DNA from: an uncultured Haliea sp.
GTDB taxonomy: Bacteria; Pseudomonadota; Gammaproteobacteria; Pseudomonadales; Halieaceae
Reading direction: 5' to 3'
DNA: 60,734 nt
Assembly: GCA_913061145.1 (NCBI GenBank)
Contig: CAJXUQ010000022.1
Coordinates: 1 to 60,734 of the forward strand
Made by a program: the position numbers and the translations under genes. The notes beneath the pieces are model-generated. The model was not told the origin of the DNA, ran no database searches, and saw only the letters and a list, made by a program, of their open reading frames with translations. Below, piece after piece: positions 24,345-33,142 of this stretch (position 1 is its first letter; every line of letters starts with the position of its first letter).

Positions 24345-24737
24345 TCAGGGCTGGAACTGGATGACCTGCACCTGGGGGTCGCGCGTGGCACCGGCCGCCG
24401 ACATGCGGTCGAGGTAGTCCTGCCAGAGCGCTTCCCGCTGCGTGCACAGCTGGTAGAGGTAATCCCAGGCGTAGAGCCCGGTGTCGTGACCGTCATCGAA
24501 TACCAGTTGCAGTGCATAGTGCCCCACGGGCCGGATGTCGGTGATGGCGACGTGCATCTTGCCGGTTTGCAGCACTTCCTGCCCCGGGCCGTGGCCCTTC
24601 ACCTCCGCCGAGGGGGAGTAGACGCGCAGGTACTCACAGGGCAGACGGTAGCTTTCTCCACCGGCATATGCCAGCTCGAGCTCCCGCGAGGCGCGGTGCA
24701 GGTGTATGTCGATGGGGCGCGGGGCTCGTTCGGTCAT
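24345..24737 (-). CDS. DUF971 (GBBH-like N-terminal) protein
   Basis: A 130-residue protein with the DUF971 fold, related to the small N-terminal domain of gamma-butyrobetaine hydroxylase. The conserved pieces are LPCEYLRVYSPSAEV and GLYAWDYLYQLC. Free-standing DUF971 proteins have been linked to Fe-S cluster handling, but the function here is unproven. It follows hslU after 15 bp and precedes ubiE, as in Pseudomonas. Confidence 0.88.
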   Translation of the reverse strand: MTERAPRPIDIHLHRASRELELAYAGGESYRLPCEYLRVYSPSAEVKGHGPGQEVLQTGKMHVAITDIRPVGHYALQLVFDDGHDTGLYAWDYLYQLCTQREALWQDYLDRMSAAGATRDPQVQVIQFQP

Positions 24738-24752
24738 GGTGTGACTCTCAAC

Positions 24753-26075
24753 TCACAGAATGAAGCGCGACAGGTCTTCGTCTTCGCTCAGGGCCTGCAG
24801 CTGGCTGTTGACGTAGTCGGCGTCGATGGTCAGCGGCTGTTGCTGCAGCCCGGCATCCGCGGCGCCGAAGGAGGCCTGCTCCAGCAGGCGCTCCATGACG
24901 GTATGCAGGCGTCGCGCCCCGATGTTTTCGGTTTTCTCGTTGACCTGCCAGGCGGTCTCCGCAATGCGTCGCAAGCCATCGGCGGTGAACTCCACCTGCA
25001 GGCCTTCCGTGGCCAGCAGGGCCTGGTACTGTTCGGTGAGTGAAGCGTCAGGCTCGGTGAGAATGCGTTCGAAGTCGCTGGCGGTCAGTGACTCCAGTTC
25101 CACCCGGATCGGCAGGCGGCCCTGCAATTCAGGAATCAGGTCGGAGGGCTTGGCCAGGTGGAACGCGCCCGAGGCAATGAACAGGATATGGTCGGTCTTG
25201 ATCGTGCCGTGCTTGGTGGTGACGGTAGAGCCCTCGATCAGCGGCAGAAGATCGCGCTGCACGCCCTCCCGCGAGACATCGGCCCCGGCCGTCTCGCCAC
25301 GCTTCGCCACCTTGTCCAGTTCGTCGATGAAGACGATACCATTCTGCTCGGCTTCGCGAATGGCCCGCTGCTTCAGCTCCTCTTCGTTGACCAGCTTGGC
25401 CGCCTCTTCGTCGCACAGGGCCTTCAACGCCGCCTTGACCGGCATGCGGCGGGTCTTGCTCTGCTGGCGCGAGAGGTTGGAGAACATGCTTTGCAGCTGG
25501 TTGGTCATCTCCTCCATGCCGGGGGGTGCCATGATCTCCATGCCAAGCCCGCTGGCGGCCAGGTTGACCTCCACTTCCTTGTCATCGAGCTCGCCTTCAC
25601 GGAGCTTTTTCCGCAGCAGCTGCCGGGTGCCGGCGCCGGTGTTGGCGCTGTCTCCGCGCGCCGGTGGCAGCAGGATGTCCAGCAGCCGCTCCTCTGCTGC
25701 CTCTTCGGCGCGGAACCGCACCCTCTGCATCTCCTGCTCGCGATACAGCTTCACGGCGACGTCCGCGAGGTCGCGGATGATCGATTCCACATCGCGGCCG
25801 ACATAGCCCACCTCGGTGAACTTGGTGGCTTCGACCTTGACGAACGGTGCGTTTGCCAGCTTCGCCAGGCGACGCGCGATTTCGGTCTTGCCCACGCCGG
25901 TGGGGCCGATCATGAGAATGTTCTTCGGGGTGATTTCGGCGCGCAGCGCATCCGGCAGCTGCATGCGTCGCCAGCGATTGCGCAGGGCGATCGCCACAGC
26001 GCGCTTGGCGTCCTGCTGGCCGATGATGTGCTTGTCCAGTTCGTGGACAATCTCGCGGGGCGTCATGTTGGACAT
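24753..26075 (-). CDS. hslU: ATP-dependent protease ATPase subunit HslU
   Basis: The 440-residue AAA+ unfoldase of the HslUV protease feeds substrates to HslV. Walker A is GPTGVGKT at 57-64 and Walker B is [11 protein letters not shown]. The I-domain lies between, and the C-terminal tail SRFIL is the conserved activator of HslV. It lies 9 bp after hslV in a heat-shock unit driven by the RpoH-type promoter upstream of hslV. Confidence 0.97.
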   Translation of the reverse strand: MSNMTPREIVHELDKHIIGQQDAKRAVAIALRNRWRRMQLPDALRAEITPKNILMIGPTGVGKTEIARRLAKLANAPFVKVEATKFTEVGYVGRDVESIIRDLADVAVKLYREQEMQRVRFRAEEAAEERLLDILLPPARGDSANTGAGTRQLLRKKLREGELDDKEVEVNLAASGLGMEIMAPPGMEEMTNQLQSMFSNLSRQQSKTRRMPVKAALKALCDEEAAKLVNEEELKQRAIREAEQNGIVFIDELDKVAKRGETAGADVSREGVQRDLLPLIEGSTVTTKHGTIKTDHILFIASGAFHLAKPSDLIPELQGRLPIRVELESLTASDFERILTEPDASLTEQYQALLATEGLQVEFTADGLRRIAETAWQVNEKTENIGARRLHTVMERLLEQASFGAADAGLQQQPLTIDADYVNSQLQALSEDEDLSRFIL

Positions 26076-26084
26076 GCGGGGAGC

Positions 26085-26624
26085 CTAATAGTCGAGTTGT
26101 TCGATGGTTTGGTTGTGATTGGTGTAGATGCAGATATCGCCGGCGATGTTCAGGCCCTTCTCCACGATACTGCGGGCGTCGAGTTCGGTATTGTCCAGCA
26201 GTGCGCGGGCGGCGGATTGTGCGAAGGGGCCACCGGAGCCGATGGCGATGAGGTTGTCTTCGGGCTCGATCACATCGCCGTTGCCGGTGATCACCAGGGA
26301 GGTCTCTTTGTCGGCGACCGCCAGCAACGCTTCCAGCCGGCGCAGGGCGCGTTCGGTGCGCCAGGCCTTGGCCAGCTCCACGGCGGCCCGCACCAGATGC
26401 CCCTGGTGCTTGTCCAGCTGCGCCTCAAACAGCTCGAACAGGGTGAAGGCATCCGCGGTGCCGCCAGCAAAGCCCGCCAGCACCTTGTTCTTGTGCAGGC
26501 GGCGCACTTTGCGCGCGTTGCCCTTCATGACGGTATTACCCATCGATACCTGTCCGTCGCCGCCAATGACAACGCTGTTGCCACGACGCACTGAGAGGAT
26601 GGTCGTGCCTCGATATTGTTCCAC
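26085..26624 (-). CDS. hslV: ATP-dependent protease proteolytic subunit HslV
   Basis: This 179-residue N-terminal-threonine peptidase forms a double hexamer with HslU. E. coli HslV starts M-TTI, but this protein starts [14 protein letters not shown], so a 6-residue propeptide must be removed to expose the catalytic Thr7. The start is GTG at 26624 with a strong AGGAG site 5 bases upstream, so the extension is real. The later signature [14 protein letters not shown] and [11 protein letters not shown] is intact. First gene of hslVU. Confidence 0.95.
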   Translation of the reverse strand: MEQYRGTTILSVRRGNSVVIGGDGQVSMGNTVMKGNARKVRRLHKNKVLAGFAGGTADAFTLFELFEAQLDKHQGHLVRAAVELAKAWRTERALRRLEALLAVADKETSLVITGNGDVIEPEDNLIAIGSGGPFAQSAARALLDNTELDARSIVEKGLNIAGDICIYTNHNQTIEQLDY

Positions 26625-26646
26625 GATAAGTCTCCTGTTGCTCCAG

Positions 26647-26674
26647 ATATGGGGAGCCGTGGCGGGAATTCAAG
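26647..26674 (-). promoter_or_regulatory. RpoH (sigma-32) heat-shock promoter of hslVU
   Basis: CTTGAA (26674-26669), a 14-base spacer and CCCCATAT (26654-26647) on the minus strand. This is close to the E. coli sigma-32 consensus (CTTGAAA, then CCCCATNT). It lies 23 bp upstream of the hslV GTG and its AGGAG ribosome site. Confidence 0.9.
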
Positions 26675-26700
26675 CGCGGCGCCGCGGGGCGGCACCGGTA

Positions 26701-27261
26701 CTAGGGACGCCCCCGCTTCAACAGCAGGGTGTCGATATTCTGTGCAGCCGTTAAGCCACGTGCGCGGCTCATCTGTGCGTGGGTGGTGTAGGGCCCGAGA
26801 TAAACCCGGAACCAGCGACCGTTGTCTCCCGTGGATTCCTCCACGCTGGGTTCCAGACCGAGCAGCAGCAACTCCGCCCGCCGCCGGTCGGCGTCCTCGC
26901 GCTGGCGGAAGGAGCCCGCCTGCAGCACATAGCTCTCTGCGGGCGGCGGGGCCACGTTGGGCTGTTGCGCCACCTCTGTCGGTTCAACTTCCACGTCGAT
27001 GGTTTGCTCCGGCAACATGGTGTAGAAGTCGAAGCGGGGTTTTGGGGGCGCCTCTGCCGCGGCGGTTTCCGGTGTTTCTCCCGCGGGCTGTGTGCCCGGT
27101 GGCAGCGTGCCCAGGTAGAGCAGCAGGCTGAGGAACACGCCTGTGCCCACGCCGGCAGCGAACCAGCGCCAGGGGCTTGCGCCACCGTTATTGCGGCTGG
27201 CCGCCTGGGGTTTGCGGCGCGCTCCGCTGCGTCCGCCCCGGCCGCCGCTGTCGCGCGCCAT
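26701..27261 (-). CDS. ftsN: FtsN-like cell division protein with SPOR domain
   Basis: This 186-residue bitopic protein has a basic cytoplasmic head (residues 1-30), one membrane helix (about 31-53), a proline-rich periplasmic linker and a C-terminal SPOR domain (about 110-180, YVLQAGSFRQREDADRRRAE). SPOR domains bind denuded septal peptidoglycan. It sits directly after argS with no gap and ahead of hslVU, as FtsN does in Pseudomonas. The short linker makes it smaller than E. coli FtsN (319 residues). Confidence 0.85.
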   Translation of the reverse strand: MARDSGGRGGRSGARRKPQAASRNNGGASPWRWFAAGVGTGVFLSLLLYLGTLPPGTQPAGETPETAAAEAPPKPRFDFYTMLPEQTIDVEVEPTEVAQQPNVAPPPAESYVLQAGSFRQREDADRRRAELLLLGLEPSVEESTGDNGRWFRVYLGPYTTHAQMSRARGLTAAQNIDTLLLKRGRP

Positions 27262-28947
27262 TTACATGGCCTCCGGTGCGTTCACGCCCAGCAGCCACAG
27301 GCCGTTGGCCACCACCTGGCGCACGGCTTCGCTCAGCGCGATGCGGGCGTCGCGCAGTTCGCCGTCATCCACCAGCATTTTATGCGCGTTGTAATAGCTG
27401 TGGAACTCGGCAGCGAGCTCCCGCAGGTAGTTGGCTACCGTGTGGGGTTCGCTGGCCAGCGCCGCGCCTGCCACCACCTCGGGGTACTGGTCGAGCCGCT
27501 TGATCAGGGCTTTCTCCTGCTCCTCCTCCAGCCGTGGCAGCGCCGCAATGCCGCGCTCCTGTTCCCAGTCCCAGCCCTGCTCGGCCAGTTTTGCGCGCAC
27601 CGAGCAGGCGCGGGCGTGAGCGTACTGAATGTAATACACCGGGTTGTCGTTGCTCTGCGACAGCGCCAGGTCGATATCGAAGGTAAGCTGCGAGCTGGGC
27701 GCCCGCGCCACCAGGAAATAGCGTGTGGCGTCACAGCCGACTTCATCGATCAGGTCGCGCAGGGTGACGTAGCTGCCCGCTCGCTTGGACAGCTTCACCT
27801 CGCTGCCGTCGCGCATCACCGTCACCATCTGGTGCAGCACATAGTCAGGCCAGCCTTGCGGAATGTCGGCCTGCAGGGCCTGCAGGCCGGCACGCACGCG
27901 AGTCACGGTGCTGTGGTGGTCCGCACCCTGTTCGTTGATCACACGCTCAAAGCCGCGTTGCCATTTGTTGAAGTGGTAGGCCACGTCCGGGAGGAAATAG
28001 GTGTACCCACCTTCCCGCTTGCGCATCACCCGGTCCTTGTCGTCGCCGAACGCCGTGGTGCGCAGCCAGAGTGCACCGTCCTGCTCGTAGGTATGGCCAT
28101 TGGCGACCAGCCTGGCCACCGTCGCTTCGACCTCGCCGGACTCATAGAGCGAGGACTCGAGGAAGTAGCGATCGAAATGCACTGCGAAGGCTTTCAGATC
28201 CAGGTCCTGCTCGCGGCGCAGGTAGGCAACGGCGAAATCGCGGATGGCGTCGAGGTCGTCCGGGTCCGCCTTGCCGGCAACATGGCGGTCCGTGGCGTCG
28301 ATTTTTTCACCGGCCAGATAGGCTGCGGCAACATCGGCGATGTAGTCGCCGCGATAGCCGTCTTCCGGCCATTGCGGATCGTCGGGCCCCAGGCCGCGGC
28401 AGCGCGCCTGTACCGAGAGGGCCAGATTGCTGATCTGGGCCCCGGCATCGTTGTAGTAGAACTCGCTGGCCACCGACCAGCCGGTGGCGCTGAGCAGCCG
28501 GCAGATGCTGTCTCCCACGGCAGCCCCGCGGCCGTGGCCCACGTGCAGGGGACCGGTGGGGTTGGCGGACACGAACTCAACCTGCACCCGGCGGCCGGCG
28601 CCGGCGTCGCTGCGGCCGAACTGCTCGCCTTCGGTGAGCACGCGCTGTACCACGGCGCGGCTGCTGTCGCCGGACAGGAAGAAATTGATGAAGCCCGGCC
28701 CGGCGACCTCCGCGCGGCTGACCAGCGGTGAGGCGGGCAGCGCGTCACAGATCATGCCCGCCAGGTCGCGGGGCTTGTAGCCCGCCGCCTTGGCCAGGGT
28801 CAGGGCCACGTTGCTGGCCAGATCGCCATGGCTGGCGTCCCGTGTGCGCTCGATGGCGATGGTCGGTTGCGTGGCCTCGGGGAGTCGACCGTCGGCGGCC
28901 AGCGCGTCGAGGGCCTGCTGGATCAGCTGTGACAATTGTTCCTTCAT
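27262..28947 (-). CDS. argS: Arginyl-tRNA synthetase
   Basis: This 561-residue class I synthetase charges tRNA-Arg. HIGH is HVGH (about residues 135-138 in [13 protein letters not shown]) and KMSK is replaced by KLSK in [12 protein letters not shown]. The DALR anticodon domain is C-terminal. The ATG at 28947 ([13 protein letters not shown]) fits homologues. An in-frame GTG at 28962 would add five residues, and neither start has a clear ribosome site. ftsN begins with no gap after the stop. Confidence 0.95.
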   Translation of the reverse strand: MKEQLSQLIQQALDALAADGRLPEATQPTIAIERTRDASHGDLASNVALTLAKAAGYKPRDLAGMICDALPASPLVSRAEVAGPGFINFFLSGDSSRAVVQRVLTEGEQFGRSDAGAGRRVQVEFVSANPTGPLHVGHGRGAAVGDSICRLLSATGWSVASEFYYNDAGAQISNLALSVQARCRGLGPDDPQWPEDGYRGDYIADVAAAYLAGEKIDATDRHVAGKADPDDLDAIRDFAVAYLRREQDLDLKAFAVHFDRYFLESSLYESGEVEATVARLVANGHTYEQDGALWLRTTAFGDDKDRVMRKREGGYTYFLPDVAYHFNKWQRGFERVINEQGADHHSTVTRVRAGLQALQADIPQGWPDYVLHQMVTVMRDGSEVKLSKRAGSYVTLRDLIDEVGCDATRYFLVARAPSSQLTFDIDLALSQSNDNPVYYIQYAHARACSVRAKLAEQGWDWEQERGIAALPRLEEEQEKALIKRLDQYPEVVAGAALASEPHTVANYLRELAAEFHSYYNAHKMLVDDGELRDARIALSEAVRQVVANGLWLLGVNAPEAM

Positions 28948-29059
28948 TTCCGGGGGGGACACCTGCGTTTTCTGGGGTGAATTGGCTGCTCGCCTGCCGT
29001 GCAGGGCAGCGTCGCATTATCGCCGTAAATGGCTGCTCATGGCCAGCGCGGGCCGGCGA

Positions 29060-31258
29060 TCAACCCAGATCCAGTGGGTCGACATCGATGGACCAGTTGA
29101 GCCCCTGGCGGCTGGGCAGTTGCTCGGCGCAGTGCACCAGAAGGCGCGCCAGCCGCTGGGCCCGGCGCACGTCCGGCGCCATCGCCAGTAGCTGGTTGCG
29201 GAATTTACCCGCCCGCCGTTGCAGGGGGGACGGCAGCGGCCCGATCAAACGGCAACCCTGCGGCAGTGCCGGGTCGGCCTGTTGCCTGAGGGCCGCCAGG
29301 AAGCGTTCCCCGGTGTCCGTGGCCGGGCTGTCGGTGCGCAGTAGAATCAGTCGCCCATGTGGCGGCATGCCCTGTTCCTCACGGGCCTGCAGCAGGCGCC
29401 GCGCCTGGTCGGCGTAGCGCTCGGTAAGCATCGCCTGCATCAGGGGGTGATCGGGGTAGTGGGTCTGCACCAGCACCTGCCCGGCGTCCCCCGTGCGCCC
29501 CGCGCGCCCCGCGACCTGGGTCAGCAGCTGCGCCATGCGCTCCTCACCGCGGAAGTCAGCGCTGAACAGCAGCGCATCCGCGTCAATGACGGCGACCAGG
29601 TTGACCCCGGGAAAGTGGTGCCCCTTGGTCAGCATTTGCGTGCCCAGGAGAATGCACGGCGCGCCGTTCTGTACCTCGGACACCAGTGTCTGCATGGCGC
29701 CTTTGCCCTGCATGGAGTCGCTGTCGACGCGATGGATGGGCCACTCGCCAAACGTATTGCGCAACACCTCTTCGGTTTGCTCGGTGCCCAGACCATTGGT
29801 GAGCAGGCGCGCGCTGTGGCAGCTGGGACAGGCCTGCGGCAGCCGCAGGTTGGCGGAACAGTGGTGACAGCGCAGCCTGCGCTGGCGGCGGTGCACCGTC
29901 ATGCGGGTGTCGCAGGCACTGCACTGGGCAATCCAGCCGCAGTCGTGGCATTGCAGCGCCGGTGCGTAGCCGCGGCGGTTCAGAAACAGCAGCACCTGCT
30001 GTCCGCCCCTCAGGGCGCCATGGATGGCCTCGCGCAGCGCCCGCGACAGTCCGCCCTGCAGGGTCTCCCGGCGCACATCAATAGCCCGCAGGGTGGGCAG
30101 TTCACCCTGACCTGCGCGCTGTGTCAGGCGGTAGTGACCATAGCGGCCCTGCAGGGCGTTGTGCAGGGTTTCCAGTGCCGGGGTGGCGCTGCCCAGCACT
30201 ACAGTTGCGCCCTCGATCTGCCCTCGTTTAACGGCGATATCCCGCGCGGAATAGCGGAATCCATCCTGTTGCTTGAAGGACGCATCGTGCTCTTCATCGA
30301 CAATGATCAACCCCGGTCGCCGCAGGCTGCTGAAGATCGCCGAGCGTGTGCCCATGACAATGGATGCCGCGCCGGTGCGCGCCGCCTCCCAGGCAGCGTA
30401 GCGCTCGGTGTCGTTAAGGCCCGAGTGCAGCACTGCAATGCCGCTGCCGAAGCGTTCTGTGAAGCGCGCCAGGGTCTGTGGGGTCAGGCCGATCTCGGGT
30501 ATCAGTACGAGTGCCTGTTGGCCCTGGGCCAGGCAGTGGGCAATCAACTGCAGGTAGACCTCGGTCTTGCCGCTCCCGGTGATGCCCTCCAGGAGGCTGC
30601 AGTGGAAGGCGCCGTAGTGTGCCAGGATGCCCTCCAGCGCCGCGGCCTGCTCGCCGTTCAGCGGCAGCCCCGGCTGCGCCGCGGCCAGGGCTCGGCCGGG
30701 CGCCAGCACGCAGCGTTCGGCGAGGCCTTTCTGCTCCAGCTGGCGCAGGATGCCGGCGCTGACGCCCCGCTCGCGCAGGCTGCTGGTGGCAAGCTCGGCG
30801 CTGTCCTGCAGCAGCGCCAGGGCCTCCGCCTGGCGCGGCGACCGCCGCAGGGCTCCTGCGGGCAGCCCTTTGCCACGCTGGCTGAGGCGCCAGCCGGGCT
30901 GCCCCGGTGGCTGGTGTGGTTGGGCGTTCCTGAGTCCGGGAGGAACGGCGACATCGAACACCTCCCCCGGGGGATGTTGGTAATAGTCTGCCGCCCACAG
31001 GCACAGCTGCAGCACCCCGGGCGACAACAGCGGGGCCGAATCGACGACAGCCTGCGCCGCCCGCAGCGATGCCGGGGGCAGCGCAGATTCCGCAGCGACC
31101 TCGATGAGCCAGCCCTGCAGCTGGCGCCGCCCGAAGTCGACCTTCACTCGCACACCGGGCTGCAGGTCCGACAGGGCCTGCGGCCCCAACCCTGCCGGAG
31201 GCAGGTAGTCGAACAGTGAGCGCAGCGGGCAGGAAACGGCCAGGCGAAGAACGGGCAT
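29060..31258 (-). CDS. priA: Primosomal replication restart helicase PriA
   Basis: This 732-residue superfamily 2 helicase loads the replisome at stalled forks. It has Walker [12 protein letters not shown], the DEEH box [14 protein letters not shown], and a zinc-binding region with [21 protein letters not shown] and CPSC, which supplies the paired cysteines. The C-terminal helicase motif QVAGRAGR is present. The start [20 protein letters not shown] at 31258 fits homologues. In-frame ATG 31309 lies within the tandem-repeat region and is rejected. Confidence 0.95.
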   Translation of the reverse strand: MPVLRLAVSCPLRSLFDYLPPAGLGPQALSDLQPGVRVKVDFGRRQLQGWLIEVAAESALPPASLRAAQAVVDSAPLLSPGVLQLCLWAADYYQHPPGEVFDVAVPPGLRNAQPHQPPGQPGWRLSQRGKGLPAGALRRSPRQAEALALLQDSAELATSSLRERGVSAGILRQLEQKGLAERCVLAPGRALAAAQPGLPLNGEQAAALEGILAHYGAFHCSLLEGITGSGKTEVYLQLIAHCLAQGQQALVLIPEIGLTPQTLARFTERFGSGIAVLHSGLNDTERYAAWEAARTGAASIVMGTRSAIFSSLRRPGLIIVDEEHDASFKQQDGFRYSARDIAVKRGQIEGATVVLGSATPALETLHNALQGRYGHYRLTQRAGQGELPTLRAIDVRRETLQGGLSRALREAIHGALRGGQQVLLFLNRRGYAPALQCHDCGWIAQCSACDTRMTVHRRQRRLRCHHCSANLRLPQACPSCHSARLLTNGLGTEQTEEVLRNTFGEWPIHRVDSDSMQGKGAMQTLVSEVQNGAPCILLGTQMLTKGHHFPGVNLVAVIDADALLFSADFRGEERMAQLLTQVAGRAGRTGDAGQVLVQTHYPDHPLMQAMLTERYADQARRLLQAREEQGMPPHGRLILLRTDSPATDTGERFLAALRQQADPALPQGCRLIGPLPSPLQRRAGKFRNQLLAMAPDVRRAQRLARLLVHCAEQLPSRQGLNWSIDVDPLDLG

Positions 31259-31311
31259 CGTGCCTCTCAGCGTGTCATGGGTGTGGAACGGTGGCGGATA
31301 ATAGCGCAACC

Positions 31312-31380
31312 GCGGGGCTGCCTACAGCGGGGCTGCCATCAGCGGGGCTGCCATCAGCGGGGCTGCCATCAGCGGGGCTT
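31312..31380. repeat. 15-bp tandem repeat array between priA and rpmE
   Basis: Four units of GCGGGGCTGCCATCA, starting at 31312, 31327, 31342 and 31357, plus a partial fifth unit (31372-31380). The first unit differs at two bases (CCTACA for CCATCA). The last partial unit runs straight into the rpmE -35 box. No coding potential is assigned, although the frames read as Cys/His-rich or Ala-Gly-Leu-Pro repeats. Confidence 0.9.
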
Positions 31381-31406
31381 GCGCTGGCCGCTGTGTCTGG
31401 TACTAT
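31379..31406 (+). promoter_or_regulatory. Sigma-70 promoter of rpmE
   Basis: TTGCGC (31379-31384), a 16-base spacer and TACTAT (31401-31406). It begins inside the last partial repeat unit. The rpmE ATG lies 89 bp after the -10 and is preceded by AGGAG at 31483-31487. Confidence 0.7.
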
Positions 31407-31494
31407 GCGCGCCTATTTTTTCGCGTTACCTCCACAAGTCCGGTGCGGTGCCCGACAGGATCGGGTGGCGGCACCAATTCACAGGAGCAACACC

Positions 31495-31710
31495 ATGAAA
31501 GCAGAAATTCATCCCAAGTACGAGGCGGTCACCGCAACGTGCAGCTGTGGCAACGTGGTTGCCACGCGCTCCACGCGCTGCGAAGATTTCCACATCGACG
31601 TGTGCTCGCAGTGCCACCCGTTCTTTACGGGCAAGCAGAAAGTACTCGACAGCGGCGGCCGCGTTGACCGCTTCAAGAAGCGTTTTGGCGCGCGCGGCGC
31701 ATCGCGTTAA
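31495..31710 (+). CDS. rpmE: 50S ribosomal protein L31, zinc-binding type
   Basis: This 71-residue protein of the large ribosomal subunit is the zinc-binding (C+) form: C16, C18, C37 and C40 (TCSCGN and [12 protein letters not shown]). C29 is extra. The start ATG at 31495 has an AGGAG site 7 bases upstream. An in-frame start upstream would add 93 residues through the tandem repeats and promoter and is rejected. No C- paralogue is in the window. Confidence 0.96.
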   Translation: MKAEIHPKYEAVTATCSCGNVVATRSTRCEDFHIDVCSQCHPFFTGKQKVLDSGGRVDRFKKRFGARGASR

Positions 31711-31719
31711 GCTGCTTCA

Positions 31720-31742
31720 GGCGGCTGCCTTGTGCAGCCGCC
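31720..31742. other. Perfect hairpin after rpmE
   Basis: A 9-bp GC stem (GGCGGCTGC 31720-31728 with GCAGCCGCC 31734-31742) with the loop CTTGT, 9 bp after the rpmE stop. It has no T-run and may work with the second hairpin just downstream or stabilise the mRNA end. Confidence 0.7.
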
Positions 31743-31751
31743 AAACAAAAG

Positions 31752-31780
31752 CCGGGCGCCGTGGGGTTCCCGGTTTTTTT
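31752..31780 (+). terminator. Rho-independent terminator after rpmE
   Basis: CCGGG (31752-31756) pairs with CCCGG (31769-31773) across a 12-base loop and is followed by seven T. It separates rpmE from the malic enzyme gene, 41 bp after the rpmE stop. Confidence 0.8.
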
Positions 31781-31885
31781 GTGTCTGGTACAAGCCCTTG
31801 AAGTGCCTGCGCTTGTGGCTGCGAGTGCTTTTCTATATTCTCGTGCGTCCCTCCCGCAAGCGCAGTCACCAGCGGATTTCTGACT

Positions 31886-33139
31886 ATGAGCAAAGATTTC
31901 AGACAGGCGGCCCTCGACTATCACGCGAAGCCGGTTCCCGGAAAAATCAGCATGGAGCTGACCAAGCCTGCGGAAACCCAGGCCGAGCTGGCGCTGGCCT
32001 ACAGCCCCGGTGTTGCCGAGCCCTGTCGTGAAATTGCCGCCGATGTCGATGCCGCGTATTTATACACCGGCAAGGGCAATCTGGTTGCGGTGATCAGCAA
32101 CGGCACTGCCGTGCTCGGGCTCGGCAATCTGGGTTCGCTGGCGAGCAAGCCCGTCATGGAGGGCAAGGCACTGCTGTTCAAACGCTTCGCCGGCATCAAC
32201 TCGGTGGACATCGAAGTCAACACCGAAGACAGCGCCAGCTTTATCGACACCGTGGCCAACATCGCCGACACGTTTGGCGGCATCAACCTTGAGGATATCA
32301 AGGCACCCGAGTGTTTTGAAATTGAAGCAGAACTGGCCCGGCGTTGCTCCATCCCCATCTTTCACGATGACCAGCATGGCACCGCCATTGTCACTGCGGC
32401 GGGCATGATCAATGCGTTGGAGATCCAGGGCAAGCGCCTTGAGGATGCCGTGATTACCTGCCTCGGCGCCGGCGCCGCGGCGATTGCCTGCATGCGTTTG
32501 CTGGTGAGTATGGGTGCTCGCCAGGAAAACATCTTCATGCTCGACCGTCGCGGTGTGATTTACGCCGGGCGCGAGGGCGTGAACAGCTACAAGCAGGAGT
32601 TCGTCAACAATACCGACAAGCGCAGCCTCAGCGATGCCGTACGCGGCGCCGATGTGTTTGTGGGGCTGTCGGGGGCCGATCTGCTCAGCGCTGACATGCT
32701 GTTGTCCATGGCGGACCGCCCCATCGTCTTCGCCTGCTCCAATCCCGACCCGGAGATTCGCCCGGAACTGGCGCACAGCGTGCGCGATGACCTGATCATG
32801 GCCACCGGCCGTTCGGATTATCCGAACCAGGTGAACAACGTACTGGGCTTTCCGTTCATTTTCCGCGGCGCGCTTGATGTCCGTGCCAGCGCGATCAATG
32901 AAGCGATGAAGATCGCGGCGGTGAAGGCGCTCAGCGAACTGGCTCGCGAGCCGGTACCGGAGTCGGTGCTCAGGGCCTGTGGCGAAACCGAGCTGAGCTT
33001 CGGCCCGCGCTACATCATTCCCAAGCCGGTTGACCCCCGACTGCTGCAGCACATTGCGCCGGCGGTGGCGCTTGCTGCCGTGGACAGCGGTGTTGCCCGA
33101 GTGCCCTACCCCGACAATTACGCACCGGGTCGCGGTTAA
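31886..33139 (+). CDS. maeB: Malic enzyme, short form
   Basis: This 417-residue oxidative decarboxylase converts malate to pyruvate and CO2 with NAD(P)H. The malic domain (about 15-165) has YSPGVAEPC and [11 protein letters not shown], and the NAD(P) domain (about 165-400) has [15 protein letters not shown]. It lacks the C-terminal phosphotransacetylase-like domain of E. coli MaeB, like the short Pseudomonas enzyme. Cofactor preference (probably NADP+) is inference. It is convergent with mrcA, 3 bp apart. Confidence 0.94.
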   Translation: MSKDFRQAALDYHAKPVPGKISMELTKPAETQAELALAYSPGVAEPCREIAADVDAAYLYTGKGNLVAVISNGTAVLGLGNLGSLASKPVMEGKALLFKRFAGINSVDIEVNTEDSASFIDTVANIADTFGGINLEDIKAPECFEIEAELARRCSIPIFHDDQHGTAIVTAAGMINALEIQGKRLEDAVITCLGAGAAAIACMRLLVSMGARQENIFMLDRRGVIYAGREGVNSYKQEFVNNTDKRSLSDAVRGADVFVGLSGADLLSADMLLSMADRPIVFACSNPDPEIRPELAHSVRDDLIMATGRSDYPNQVNNVLGFPFIFRGALDVRASAINEAMKIAAVKALSELAREPVPESVLRACGETELSFGPRYIIPKPVDPRLLQHIAPAVALAAVDSGVARVPYPDNYAPGRG

Positions 33140-33142
33140 CGA

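Noticed and set aside
25158-26594. 478-residue plus-strand frame opposite hslU and hslV
   Set aside because: Antisense shadow; both genes on the other strand are certain.
26779-28731. 650-residue plus-strand frame opposite argS and ftsN
   Set aside because: No family features. It is the antisense shadow of well-supported genes in GC-rich DNA.
31216-31494. N-terminally extended L31 (164 residues, AGLPS repeats)
   Set aside because: It would cross the promoter. ATG 31495 has a well-placed AGGAG and gives a standard 71-residue protein.
31277-31498. Small frame with RGCHQ repeats just upstream of rpmE
   Set aside because: The repeats come from the 15-bp tandem array, the rpmE promoter lies inside the frame and no ribosome site precedes it. 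The Cys/His pattern is a product of the repeat.
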